Source: Streptomyces galbus
GTDB taxonomy: Bacteria > Actinomycetota > Actinomycetes > Streptomycetales > Streptomycetaceae
Length of the DNA: 64,000 nucleotides
Direction: 5' to 3'
Assembly (NCBI RefSeq): GCF_005280195.1
Contig: NZ_SZPR01000017.1
Span: 248,001-312,000, forward strand
Part shown: positions 43,599-52,267 of the stretch, piece after piece
How positions within the stretch are numbered: position 1 is the first letter of the stretch
How the letters are laid out: every line of letters starts with the position of its first letter
Program-made: the position numbers and the translations under genes
The notes under the pieces: model-generated
The model's database searches: none
What the model was told of the DNA's origin: nothing
What the model saw: the letters and a program-made list of their open reading frames with translations, nothing else

Positions 43599-45032
43599 TC
43601 ACGTCGCGCTGGGGTACGGCCAGGGGTTGGGCCGGCAGTGGATGCCGTCGTGGTCGAGGAACTTGGTCTGCTGCTGCATGACCGGCGCGAGTTCGCCGTT
43701 CTTGTCGCACGTCACGTGCGCGTACCCGAGCCGGTGGCCGACCTCGTGGTTGATGAGCATCTGCCGGTAGGCGTGGATGGCGGCGCCGTAGGTGCGGGAG
43801 CCCTGGGCCCAGCGGTAGGCGTTGATCATCACGCGCTCGGTGGCGGCGGAGTCGCAGGAGACGTTGTCCTCGGTGGTGTCCAGGCCCGACTTGGCACACC
43901 ACTTGGCGGTGGTGCCCGGGCTGGCCAGCGTGATGACGAAGTCGGGCTTGCCGCTGGAGACGCGTTCGAAGGTGCGGGCACCGCCGTGCGCCCAACTGCG
44001 CCTGTCGTTCAGGGTCGTCTGCACGGCCTGCGCGAACAGCGCGCCGTCCAGGCCGAGCCCCTGCTCGACGTCCACGCGGTAGGTGTACTTCCGCCCCTTG
44101 CCCGGCGCCTTCGCCACGCCCGGGACCGCGTCGAACTTCCCGGACCCGGTGAGGGCGGGACCGAGCGCGTACCGCGTGCCCATCTTCTGCTCGTACGTCA
44201 GCGGCGTCGCGCTCGGCGAGGCGGAGGGGCCGGTCCCGCCGCCGGGCACCACGGGAGCCTGGGCGTCCGCCGCCCGGTCGGCTGCCGAGGGCGACGGGGC
44301 GGAGCCGTCGGCCTGCCCGTCGGTGACCTGCCCGGCGACGACGACGGCCAGCACGGTGGTGACCGCGGCGGCCGCGATCCCCGTGAACGTGCGGCCCTTG
44401 CCGCCCTTCGCGGGCGCGGGCGCACCGGTGGGCGGGGCGTCGTCCGCGCCGCCGCCCTCGTCGTCGGACGCGGTCCGCGCCGGGGCGGTGTCCCAGTCGG
44501 TGACCGAGGCGTACGGGTCCTCGGCGAGGGCCGTGACCGCGCCGCGTCGGCGCGTGAAGACGTCGTCGGCCTCGTCGAAGGCGTCGAGGTAGTCCTGGCG
44601 CGGGCCGCCGCGCGCCGGCCGGGGAGCCGGGGGCGGTACGGGCCGCTGACGCGGTACCACCGGCCCGGCACCACTCGCCGCCGGCCCGCGCAAGTCCCCC
44701 CAGCCGCCCCCGCCTTCACGCTGCTCGGGATGCCCCCCACGCACCTGCGGCACACCGCGCGCGGGAGTCCCGTCACGGAGACGCGGCACACCGCGCGCGG
44801 GGGTGCCGTCGGCCAGGCGCGGCACACCGTGGGCCGGGGTGCCGTCCGGGGAACGGCGGGTCCCCGTCCCCGGCGTCGGCGCCCCCTGAGCCCTCTCGGC
44901 GCCGGTCACACCCGGCGCACCCGTCGCGCCGGACCCACCGGCCCCGTCGCGCGCACCCGGCGCGCTCGGCGCACCGGTCGTCTTCTTCTCCGCCCCCTCG
45001 GGTGCGGGCCCACGTCGACTGTGGCGTCCCAC
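43599..45032 (-). CDS. DUF3152 membrane-anchored metzincin-like protein
   Basis: 477 aa from GTG 45032, with AGGGG upstream. A long disordered cytoplasmic head (about 1-240) includes three near-copies of DGTPARGVPRLR. One transmembrane helix (about 215-235, FTGIAAAAVTTVLAVVVAG) is followed by an extracytoplasmic DUF3152 domain (about 280-477). This contains HEVGHRLGYAH (His429 onwards), a full HExxHxxGxxH metzincin zinc motif, and paired cysteines. Likely a cell-surface zinc protease or a remnant of one; substrate unknown. Rv3207c is the mycobacterial relative. It starts 8 bp after the hydrolase stop. Confidence 0.85.
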   Translation of the reverse strand: MGRHSRRGPAPEGAEKKTTGAPSAPGARDGAGGSGATGAPGVTGAERAQGAPTPGTGTRRSPDGTPAHGVPRLADGTPARGVPRLRDGTPARGVPQVRGGHPEQREGGGGWGDLRGPAASGAGPVVPRQRPVPPPAPRPARGGPRQDYLDAFDEADDVFTRRRGAVTALAEDPYASVTDWDTAPARTASDDEGGGADDAPPTGAPAPAKGGKGRTFTGIAAAAVTTVLAVVVAGQVTDGQADGSAPSPSAADRAADAQAPVVPGGGTGPSASPSATPLTYEQKMGTRYALGPALTGSGKFDAVPGVAKAPGKGRKYTYRVDVEQGLGLDGALFAQAVQTTLNDRRSWAHGGARTFERVSSGKPDFVITLASPGTTAKWCAKSGLDTTEDNVSCDSAATERVMINAYRWAQGSRTYGAAIHAYRQMLINHEVGHRLGYAHVTCDKNGELAPVMQQQTKFLDHDGIHCRPNPWPYPSAT

Positions 45033-45040
45033 CGGTCCCC

Positions 45041-46015
45041 TCAGCTCCTCGTGGCCGCGGTGTCGGCGGCGTCCGCGAGGAGTTCGCGGACCGCCGTGGC
45101 CACCGTCTCCGGGTACTCCATCATGGCCACGTGCCCGGCCTCCGGGAGGGTCAGCAGACGGGAGTCGCGGAAGGCGCGCGCGGCCCGCTGGGCCATGCGG
45201 AATCCCACGAGCTGGTCCCGGCCGCCATAGATCAGCAGGGTGGGCGCGAGGACGCGTTCGGCCTGGCGCCACAGCCCGTGCTGTCCGCCGAGGGTGTACG
45301 CGTTGAGGATCCCGCGCGCGGAGCGCGTCATCGCGTCCCAGAAGTACGGCAGCCGCAACCGCCGTTCCAGTTCCTCCACGGCGTAGCGGAACGCCTCCTC
45401 CGACACGCGCCCGGGATCGCCGTAGCACAGCGCGAGGACCCCGCGGACGCGCTGCTCGGCCGTCCACTCGCGCGTGAAACGGCTGAACAGGGCGGCCACT
45501 CCGGGCACGCCCAGCAGCCCCGTCGGCACGGCGGTCCGCTGCACGCGCAGCTCCGGCAGGGCGGGCGAGACCAGGGTCAGCGTGCGCACGAGGTCGGGCC
45601 GTACGGCGGCCACGCGCGTGGTGACCGCGCCGCCCAGGGAGTTGCCGAAGAGGTGGACGGGGCCGCGGCCGGAGGCGTCGAGGTAGCGGATCACGGCACG
45701 CGCGTGCCCCGTGATGGAGTAGTTGCCGTCGTCCGGTGGCGGGGAGTCGCCGAAGCCGGGCAGGTCGACGGCCTCGCTGTCGACGTCGCCGTCGAGCATG
45801 GCCATCAGCGCGGACCAGTTCTGCGAGGACCCGCCGAGCCCGTGCACGAACAGCGCGGGCTGGAGTCCCTCGCGCGCGGGCGGGCGCGAACGGACCGTCA
45901 GCGTGACGCCCGGCAGCCCGACCGACCGCAGTCGCTCGCCCTCCGCGACCCGCACGGGCACCGACTTGGGGAGCACACTGGTCGGCGGTACGGACGGCAG
46001 CTCGGTCGAAGACAT
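45041..46015 (-). CDS. Alpha/beta hydrolase
   Basis: 324 aa, ATG 46015. Classic fold: LFVHGLGGSSQNW (oxyanion strand), nucleophile Ser in LFGNSLGGAV, acid in LIYGGRDQLVG, His in LPEAGHVAMMEYP. No signal peptide. It forms an operon with the DUF3152 gene (8-bp gap). Substrate not predictable; esterase or haloperoxidase-like enzymes share this layout. Confidence 0.9.
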   Translation of the reverse strand: MSSTELPSVPPTSVLPKSVPVRVAEGERLRSVGLPGVTLTVRSRPPAREGLQPALFVHGLGGSSQNWSALMAMLDGDVDSEAVDLPGFGDSPPPDDGNYSITGHARAVIRYLDASGRGPVHLFGNSLGGAVTTRVAAVRPDLVRTLTLVSPALPELRVQRTAVPTGLLGVPGVAALFSRFTREWTAEQRVRGVLALCYGDPGRVSEEAFRYAVEELERRLRLPYFWDAMTRSARGILNAYTLGGQHGLWRQAERVLAPTLLIYGGRDQLVGFRMAQRAARAFRDSRLLTLPEAGHVAMMEYPETVATAVRELLADAADTAATRS

Positions 46016-46239
46016 GCCGCAATGTTACGAGACGATCACGTCCCCCATCACGTGTCCGGCGTCACAGGAGTCACCCCGAACTCCCCTGGGGAACCGTGCA
46101 GAACGGGGCCGCGCGGAACAGGAGGACGGACCGCGCGGATCGCCTGGCGACCGCATCGGGTGTCTCCTAGTCTCGTACAGAGGGCACCCGCGTGTGGCCC
46201 CTGCATGTCTCAGGGACGTCCGTAGGAAGGGAGCCCACC
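46016..46239. promoter_or_regulatory. Divergent promoter region
   Basis: 224 bp between the hydrolase (minus) and the small acidic protein gene (plus). TCTCGTACAG near 46173 and GGAAGGGAG before 46240 mark the plus-strand start area. Nothing else was recognised. Confidence 0.3.
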
Positions 46240-46464
46240 ATGGCCGTAGACCCCACCGACCCCGACACCTTCGCGGAGCGGGAGGCGGAGGACACCCCGC
46301 AGTTCGACGTGGAGGCGCCGGAGCACGACGCCGCCGAACAGCAGGCCGCCGTCACACCGGACCGCGACGACCCGCTGGAGGACGTGGACCCGGCCCGCGC
46401 GGACGAGGCCGACCAGGTCGAACAGGCCCGGGTCGTCTCCCTGGACGAGGACGACTACCGCTGA
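46240..46464 (+). CDS. Small acidic protein
   Basis: 74 aa, ATG 46240 with GGAAGGGAG upstream. Over a third of residues are Asp or Glu and there are almost no aromatics, so it is probably disordered (MAVDPTDPDTFAEREAED at the start, VSLDEDDYR at the end). No known domain. Position upstream of the TetR regulator is kept in streptomycetes as far as I recall. Confidence 0.75.
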   Translation: MAVDPTDPDTFAEREAEDTPQFDVEAPEHDAAEQQAAVTPDRDDPLEDVDPARADEADQVEQARVVSLDEDDYR

Positions 46465-46659
46465 GACGCCGGGGGAAGGGCGCCGAAGGGCGTCATGGCG
46501 CGCCATTCTGCCCGGCGGGCCCGGGTTTGAAACCTTCCGTACGGCTTTCGCCGGCGTCCGGTCCGTGAAATTCTGCGCTGGCACCGCGCGCACCACGGTT
46601 ACCGAAAAGTACGATGGCGGCGCGGCGCACACCGCATGTGGACGAACTTGGGAGGCGGC

Positions 46660-47301
46660 GTGACAGCCATCGAGCAGACAGAGGCGGCACGCCCGCGAGG
46701 TACGCGCCTGCCGCGCCGTGCCCGACGGAACCAGCTGCTGGGCGCCGCCCAGGAGGTCTTCGTGGCGCAGGGCTACCACTCCGCCGCGATGGACGACATC
46801 GCCGAGCGCGCCGGCGTCAGCAAGCCGGTGCTGTACCAGCACTTCCCGGGCAAGCTCGACCTCTACCTCGCCCTGCTGGACCAGCACTGCGAAGCGCTGA
46901 TCCAGTCCGTGCGCAACGCGCTCGCGTCGACCACCGACAACAAGCAGCGCGTCCGCGCGACCATGGACGCCTACTTCGCGTACGTCGAGGACGACGGCGG
47001 CGCCTTCCGCCTGGTGTTCGAGTCGGACCTGACGAACGAGCCCGCGGTGCGCGAGCGCGTCGACAAGGTGACGAACGAGTGCGCCGAGGCGATCTGCGAG
47101 GTCATCGCCGAGGACACGGGACTGTCCCGCGCGGAGTCCATGCTGCTCGCCTCCGGCCTCGGCGGACTGGCCCAGGTGGTCGCCCGCTCCTGGCTGCACA
47201 GCGACCGCAGCGTCCCGCGCGACGAGGCGGTCCAGCTCCTGGCCTCGCTGGCCTGGCGCGGCATCGCCGGCTTCCCGCTGCACGGCACCGAGCAGCACTG
47301 A
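46660..47301 (+). CDS. TetR family transcriptional regulator
   Basis: 213 aa, GTG 46660 with GGAGGCGGC upstream. N-terminal helix-turn-helix (about 28-72): QLLGAAQEVFVAQGYHSAAM, DDIAERAGVSKPVLYQHFPG. The C-terminal ligand/dimer domain contains LASGLGGLAQVVARSWL. Rv3208 homologue; the next gene is DUF3107, as in mycobacteria. Its target is not evident; no clear palindromic operator was found in the 195 bp upstream. Confidence 0.92.
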   Translation: MTAIEQTEAARPRGTRLPRRARRNQLLGAAQEVFVAQGYHSAAMDDIAERAGVSKPVLYQHFPGKLDLYLALLDQHCEALIQSVRNALASTTDNKQRVRATMDAYFAYVEDDGGAFRLVFESDLTNEPAVRERVDKVTNECAEAICEVIAEDTGLSRAESMLLASGLGGLAQVVARSWLHSDRSVPRDEAVQLLASLAWRGIAGFPLHGTEQH

Positions 47302-47466
47302 GCCGGCCCGGCGGGGCGCGCGGCCGGCACCCGGCCGGTTTGTTCCCGCCGGCTGTTCGCTCCTGGCGTGGACGGCCACACCGTGTCCGTCCCCTCACCG
47401 GGCTAATGTGTGCAGCGTACGGCGCGGACGTCCGCGCACCTCACTGACCGTCGGAGGGACATAGCC

Positions 47467-47694
47467 GTGGAGGTCAAGATCGGCGTGCAGCACGCGCCGC
47501 GCGAGATCGTTCTGGAGAGCGGTCAGAGTGCCGAGGAAGTCGAGCGCGTGGTGGCCGAGGCGCTGTCCGGGAAGTCGCAGCTGCTCAGCCTCACGGACGA
47601 CCACGGCCGCAAGGTCCTGGTCCCGGCGGACCGCCTCGCGTACGTGGAGCTGGGCGAGCCGGCCCCGCGCAAGGTGGGCTTCGGCGCGCTCTGA
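47467..47694 (+). CDS. DUF3107 (TB9.4-like) small protein
   Basis: 75 aa, GTG 47467 with GGAGGGA upstream. MEVKIGVQHAPREIVLES opens the protein, followed by a helix (EEVERVVAEAL) and DDHGRKVLVPADRLAYVELG. Matches the actinobacterial DUF3107 family (Rv3208A/TB9.4, a T-cell antigen in M. tuberculosis). Molecular role unknown. Separate ribosome site and 165-bp gap from the TetR gene. Confidence 0.9.
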   Translation: MEVKIGVQHAPREIVLESGQSAEEVERVVAEALSGKSQLLSLTDDHGRKVLVPADRLAYVELGEPAPRKVGFGAL

Positions 47695-47721
47695 GCCCGG
47701 TTCGGGCAGATGCCTCGGGAG

Positions 47722-47751
47722 GGGCCCGGTGACGGTGACGTCGCCGGGCCC
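47722..47751 (+). terminator. Hairpin terminator after DUF3107
   Basis: Stem GGGCCCGGTGACG / CGTCGCCGGGCCC (47722-47734, 47739-47751) with one G-U pair and loop GTGA, followed by TTCCCCC. Confidence 0.8.
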
Positions 47752-47886
47752 TTCCCCCATTCGGGCTCCCGGAGTCGTTCACAGATGGCGCACGAGCCCC
47801 TCACAGGGGAGGATTGCATTCCGCAGGTCACGGGTAAGACCGGCTACGACCTTGCTGCACAGCCCGGCCGTCTGGGAGGGACCCGC

Positions 47887-48153
47887 ATGATCTTGGAAGC
47901 ACTCGGCTCCGCTGTGCTCGGCATCCTGCTCGCGTGGGCGGCGGTCCACCGCCTGTCCCACCGCCTGCCGGCCACCAGCCTGGTCTTCGCGACCGGCATC
48001 GCCGGCGCCCTGTTCGGCGACTTCGTCACCCACAGCGCGCTGGACTCCGGCTCCCTCCTGGTGAGCCTCCTCGGCGCGGTGGTCGTCTCCGCCGCCTCCC
48101 TCTCGCTCCTCCTGCGCCCGGCGGGCCGCCTCCGCCGCTCAGCGACGGCGTGA
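47887..48153 (+). CDS. Small integral membrane protein
   Basis: 88 aa, ATG 47887 with GGGAGGGA upstream. Three hydrophobic helices with short turns (about 3-19, 30-48, 57-76) and a basic C-terminus. Start MILEALGSAVLGILLAWAA. Resembles small Streptomyces membrane proteins of unknown function. Convergent with the ferritin-like gene. Confidence 0.75.
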   Translation: MILEALGSAVLGILLAWAAVHRLSHRLPATSLVFATGIAGALFGDFVTHSALDSGSLLVSLLGAVVVSAASLSLLLRPAGRLRRSATA

Positions 48154-48163
48154 GCGAGGGGTA

Positions 48164-48200
48164 CCCAGGGGCGCGGGGAACTGCGCGACCAGCCCCCACA
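48164..48200. repeat. Dispersed Streptomyces intergenic repeat, copy A
   Basis: Contains GGGGCGCGGGGAACTGCGCG (48168-48187) and the usual ACCAGCCCCC extension. The same core recurs at 56346. It is a common motif between convergent genes in Streptomyces genomes. Here it is the only candidate terminator between 48153 and 48248. Confidence 0.8.
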
Positions 48201-48247
48201 CCCCCGCAGCCGCGCGACGCCGGCGACCGCCGCCCCTCCACGGAGCG

Positions 48248-49018
48248 CTACGCCGCCAACCCCAGCGCAGCCATCCGCTTCGTGTGCGCCTCCGTGATCC
48301 GCGAGAACATCTTGCCGACCTCGGCGAGGTCGAACCCGTCGGCCACCCCGCCCACCAGCATCGTCGACAGCGCGTCCCGGTCCGCGACCACCCGCTGGGA
48401 CTGCGACAGCGCCTCGCCCATCAGCCGCCGCGCCCACAGCGCGAGCCGCCCGCCCACGCGCGGCTCGGCGTCGATCGCGGCACGCACCCGGTCGACGGCG
48501 AACCCGGCGTGCCCGGTGTCGTCCAGCACGGCCAGCACCAGCGCGCGCGTGTCGGAGTCGAGCCGTACGGCGACCTCCCGGTAGAAGTCGCTGGCGATCG
48601 AGTCGCCGACGTAGGCCTTGACCAGGCCCTCCAGCCAGTCCGACGGCGCGGTCTGCCGGTGGAAGCCGTCCAGCGCGGCGACGAACGGCTCCATCGCGCG
48701 CGTGGGCTCCTCGCCGATCTCCGCGAGCCGGTTCCGCAGCCGCTCGAAGTGGTGGAACTCGGCCGACGCCATCTTCGCCAGCTCCGCCTTGTCCTCCAGC
48801 GTGGGCGCCAGCTTGGCGTCCTCCGCGAGGCGCTCGAACGCCGCCAGCTCGCCGTAGGCCAGCGCGCCGAGCAGGTCCACGACGGCGGCCCGGTACTGCG
48901 GGTCGGCGGCGGCCGTGGCCCAGTCCTGTGCGGCGATGCCGGTCGGCGCGGGTGCGGTCTCCGCGGCCGGTCCGGCGGCGGTCTCGGGGGCGTGGTCAGG
49001 CTTGTCAGAGCTCGTCAT
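48248..49018 (-). CDS. Ferritin-like fold (tRNA-hydroxylase-like) protein
   Basis: 256 aa, ATG 49018. After a 35-residue Ala/Pro-rich head comes a four-helix ferritin-like domain. Candidate di-iron ligands: Glu in YGELAAFERL, Glu/His in SAEFHHFERL, and later DDTGHAGFAVDR. Related to MiaE-type ferritin-like proteins and to Rv3210c. Only some of the expected ExxH pairs are obvious, so metal binding is probable but not certain. Divergent from rhlE, as in Mycobacterium. Confidence 0.8.
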   Translation of the reverse strand: MTSSDKPDHAPETAAGPAAETAPAPTGIAAQDWATAAADPQYRAAVVDLLGALAYGELAAFERLAEDAKLAPTLEDKAELAKMASAEFHHFERLRNRLAEIGEEPTRAMEPFVAALDGFHRQTAPSDWLEGLVKAYVGDSIASDFYREVAVRLDSDTRALVLAVLDDTGHAGFAVDRVRAAIDAEPRVGGRLALWARRLMGEALSQSQRVVADRDALSTMLVGGVADGFDLAEVGKMFSRITEAHTKRMAALGLAA

Positions 49019-49477
49019 GGAGCGCACAATAGCCCGCTCACCCCGTGACGGAAGCCCCTGGCCAGTCACATCGCGGCCGGTGTCAGGGGGCGCTCCGGGG
49101 GGCGTGATTCGGTGTGACGGCGGCAACGTGACCGAATCGGCCGTCACGAGTGCGCGATTCCGGGGTATGGTGGTAATGCGCCTGCTGGTACGTCGGCACT
49201 TCATGAGTGCGACGCATCTCGACAGGCCGCACGTATGAGGATGCCCGGTCGGTGGCCCGATCGGCTCCGACCCGACAGCCCTCCCTGACCGTACGGCACT
49301 GTGCGTACGACGATCGGAGGGAACCTCAGCGGTACGAGCGCTAGAGCGTCGGCAGTGGTCCCGAGCCGTACGGCGTGCCCCTCACGGCCCGCCCGTAAGG
49401 CAGCCGACGTCCCCCGGCACGGTCCGTCAACGACCCCCGCGCTCGCCTCGCACCGCGTACACAGAAGAGGCAGCACC
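49019..49477. promoter_or_regulatory. Long divergent region and rhlE leader
   Basis: 459 bp without a convincing gene. The part near 49095-49200 is AT-richer (GGGGTATGGTGGTAATGCG) and is a likely promoter zone. The remaining 270 bp before the helicase would be an unusually long untranslated leader with inverted CCGTACGGC/GTGCGTACG elements. Helicase genes of this kind are often controlled by such leaders. Confidence 0.45.
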
Positions 49478-52156
49478 CTGACTACCACGTTCAGAGATCT
49501 CGGAATCCTCCCCGAGACCGCCGAGGCCCTCGAAGCCGTCGGCATCACCACCCCCTTCCCCATCCAGGAGATGACGCTCCCCGTGGCCCTCTCGGGCACG
49601 GACGTCATCGGCCAGGCCAAGACCGGCACCGGCAAGACGCTCGGCTTCGGCCTGCCGCTGCTGGAGCGCGTGACCGTCCCCGCCGACGTCGAGGCCGGCC
49701 GCGCCCGCCCCGAGGACCTCACCGACGCCCCGCAGGCGCTCGTCGTCGTCCCCACCCGCGAGCTGTGCACGCAGGTCACCAACGACCTGCTGACCGCGGG
49801 CAAGGTGCGCAACGTCCGGGTGACCGCGATCTACGGCGGCCGGGCGTACGAGCCCCAGGTCGAGGCGCTGAAGAAGGGCGTCGACGTCGTCGTCGGCACC
49901 CCGGGCCGGCTGCTGGACCTCGCGGGCCAGAAGAAGCTGGACCTCAAGCACATCAGGTCGCTCGTCCTGGACGAGGCCGACGAGATGCTCGACCTGGGCT
50001 TCCTGCCCGACGTCGAGAAGATCATCGGCATGCTGCCGGTCAAGCGCCAGACGATGCTGTTCTCGGCGACCATGCCGGGCGCGGTCATCGGTCTCGCGCG
50101 CCGCTACATGTCCCGCCCCACGCACATCCGCGCCACGGCGCCGGACGACGAGGGCGCGACGGTCGCGAACATCAAGCAGTTCGTCTACCGCGCCCACAAC
50201 ATGGACAAGCCGGAGATGATCGCCCGCATCCTGCAGTCCGAGGGCCGCGGGCTGGCGATGATCTTCTGCCGCACCAAGCGCACGGCCGCCGACATCGCCG
50301 AGCAGCTCGAGCGCCGCGGCTTCGCCTCCGGCGCGGTCCACGGCGACCTCGGCCAGGGCGCCCGCGAGCAGGCGCTGCGCGCCTTCCGCAACGGCAAGGT
50401 GGACGTCCTGGTCTGCACCGACGTCGCCGCGCGCGGCATCGACGTCGAGGGCGTCACCCACGTCATCAACTACCAGTCCCCCGAGGACGAGAAGACGTAC
50501 CTGCACCGCGTCGGCCGCACCGGCCGCGCGGGCGCCAAGGGCACGGCGATCACGTTCGTCGACTGGGACGACATCCCGCGCTGGCAGCTCATCAACAAGG
50601 CGCTGGAGCTGAACTTCCCCGACCCGGTGGAGACGTACTCCAGCTCCCCGCACCTCTTCTCCGACCTCGGCATCCCCGAGGGCACCAAGGGCGTCCTGCC
50701 GCGCGCGGAGCGCACGCGCGCCGGGCTGGACGCCGAGGAGCTGGAGGACCTGGGCGAGCCGGGCGGCCGCGGACCGCGCGGTCGCGGTGGCCGGGGCGGC
50801 CGGGCCGGTGGCCGGGACGAGTCCCGCCCCGCCGACCGCGAGCGCACCGAGCGCACCGACCGCTCGGAGCGTTCGGACCGGTCCGACCGTGCCGAGCGCA
50901 CGCCGCGCCGCCGTCGCCGTACGCGCGGCGGGACCGCGCTGGACGCCGCCCGGACGCCTGTCGGCACGGGCCCCGAGGTTCCGGAGCAGGCGCCCGCGGC
51001 CGACGAGGCCGCCGGTCCCCGCACCCCGCGCCGCCGGCGCCGTACCCGCAACGGCTCCTCGACGGAGGCCGCTGCCGCCGCGACGACCGCTGCCGCGCCG
51101 GAGGCCGCCCAGGCCGCCGTGGTGACGGCGGAGCGCCCGGCGCTGGACATCCCGGCGCCCGCGGAGTCCCCCGAGGCGCAGGCCCCGGAGACGGACAAGC
51201 CGCGCCGCCGCCGCACCCGACGGACGGCCGAGGCCACGCCGACGGCCGTCGAGACCGGCACCGTGACGGTTCCCGAGCCGGCCGCTCCGGTCGGCACCGA
51301 GACCACCGCCGAGCCGGCCGAGGTCACGGAGGCCAAGTCGCGCCGCCGCACCCGCAAGGCGGCTGTGGCCGCCGAGCCGACGGCCGAGGCGGCGGAGGCC
51401 GTCGCCACGCCGGCGCAGCCCGCCGCGGAGGTCGCCGACGCCGCTGAGGCAGCGACGGTCACCAAGCCGCGCCGTACCCGCAAGACGGCCGCCGCCAAGG
51501 CCGCGGAAGTCGCGGCCGTGGACCCGGCGGAGGCCGCCGAGGCCCCCGTCGAGGCGGCTGTCGAGACCAAGCCGCGCCGCACCCGCAAGACGGCGGCGCC
51601 CAAGGCCGAGGCCGCGCAGGCCGCCGAGGCCGCGCTGGACAGTGCCGAGGCCGCCGAGGCCAAGCCGCGCCGTCGTACGACGCGCAAGGCCGCGCAGGCC
51701 GCCGAGGACACCGAGGCCGTCGCCTCCGCCGTCGGGGCGAGCGCCACCGCCGAGGCTCCGGTCGAGGCCGCTGCCGCGACGAAGCCGCGCCGGACCCGCA
51801 AGACCGCGGCGCCCGAGGCCGAGGCCGCCGTGGCCACGGCGGAGGGTGCCGAGGCTGCCGTCGAGGCCAAGCCCCGCCGCACCCGCAAGACCGCCGCCGC
51901 CAAGGCCGCCCCGGCTGCCGAGGTGACGGAGGCCGCGGTCGAGGCCACCGAGGCCAAGCCCCGCCGGACGCGCAAGACGGCCGCCGCCAAGGCCGCCCCG
52001 GCCGCCGAGGTCACGGAGGCCGCGGTCGAGGCCAAGCCGCGCCGGACCCGGAAGACCGCGGCCGCCGCCGAGGTCCCCGGTGACGGTGGCGAGGTCAAGC
52101 CGAAGGCCCGGCGCACCCGGAAGGCGACGGCGGCCGCGGAGCCGACGGAGAGCTGA
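49478..52156 (+). CDS. rhlE: RhlE-type DEAD-box RNA helicase with long basic repeat tail
   Basis: About 892 aa. The helicase core (about 1-430) has the Q motif (FRDLGILPETAEALEAVGI, PFPIQ), AKTGTGKTLGF, PTRELCTQV, LDEADEMLDLG, FSATMP, CTDVAARGIDVEG, HRVGRTGRAG. The tail (about 440-890) is Arg/Gly then Ala/Glu with about ten KPRRTRKTAA-type units. The only good start with a Shine-Dalgarno (AGAGG) is CTG at 49478; in-frame GTG codons upstream (49301, 49353) lack one. Rv3211 homologue. It would unwind structured RNA in the cytoplasm, with the tail anchoring it to RNA or ribosomes. Confidence 0.88.
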   Translation: MTTTFRDLGILPETAEALEAVGITTPFPIQEMTLPVALSGTDVIGQAKTGTGKTLGFGLPLLERVTVPADVEAGRARPEDLTDAPQALVVVPTRELCTQVTNDLLTAGKVRNVRVTAIYGGRAYEPQVEALKKGVDVVVGTPGRLLDLAGQKKLDLKHIRSLVLDEADEMLDLGFLPDVEKIIGMLPVKRQTMLFSATMPGAVIGLARRYMSRPTHIRATAPDDEGATVANIKQFVYRAHNMDKPEMIARILQSEGRGLAMIFCRTKRTAADIAEQLERRGFASGAVHGDLGQGAREQALRAFRNGKVDVLVCTDVAARGIDVEGVTHVINYQSPEDEKTYLHRVGRTGRAGAKGTAITFVDWDDIPRWQLINKALELNFPDPVETYSSSPHLFSDLGIPEGTKGVLPRAERTRAGLDAEELEDLGEPGGRGPRGRGGRGGRAGGRDESRPADRERTERTDRSERSDRSDRAERTPRRRRRTRGGTALDAARTPVGTGPEVPEQAPAADEAAGPRTPRRRRRTRNGSSTEAAAAATTAAAPEAAQAAVVTAERPALDIPAPAESPEAQAPETDKPRRRRTRRTAEATPTAVETGTVTVPEPAAPVGTETTAEPAEVTEAKSRRRTRKAAVAAEPTAEAAEAVATPAQPAAEVADAAEAATVTKPRRTRKTAAAKAAEVAAVDPAEAAEAPVEAAVETKPRRTRKTAAPKAEAAQAAEAALDSAEAAEAKPRRRTTRKAAQAAEDTEAVASAVGASATAEAPVEAAAATKPRRTRKTAAPEAEAAVATAEGAEAAVEAKPRRTRKTAAAKAAPAAEVTEAAVEATEAKPRRTRKTAAAKAAPAAEVTEAAVEAKPRRTRKTAAAAEVPGDGGEVKPKARRTRKATAAAEPTES
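51451..52134. repeat. Imperfect repeats coding the helicase tail
   Basis: Eight or more units of about 60-110 bp whose translation includes K-P-R-R-T-R-K-T-A-A followed by an Ala/Glu/Val spacer. The last units near 51870-52050 are almost identical. They resemble the lysine/alanine tails of actinobacterial histone-like proteins. Confidence 0.85.
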
Positions 52157-52179
52157 CCGCCCCCGCACAGCGCGCCTGA

Positions 52180-52211
52180 CGGCCCGGCCCCGTACCCACG
52201 GGACCGGGCCG
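52180..52211 (+). terminator. Hairpin terminator after rhlE
   Basis: CGGCCCGGCCCCGT pairs with ACGGGACCGGGCCG (one wobble) across a short loop, 24 bp past the helicase stop. Confidence 0.7.
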
Positions 52212-52267
52212 TCGGCGTGCGGGAACCACCACGGGCCGCGTCCCGACGCACGCGGTAGCCTCCCTGC

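Noticed and set aside
51451..52134. Repeats considered as a CRISPR array
   Set aside because: Units are coding, lack unique spacers of constant length, and translate to a continuous protein tail.
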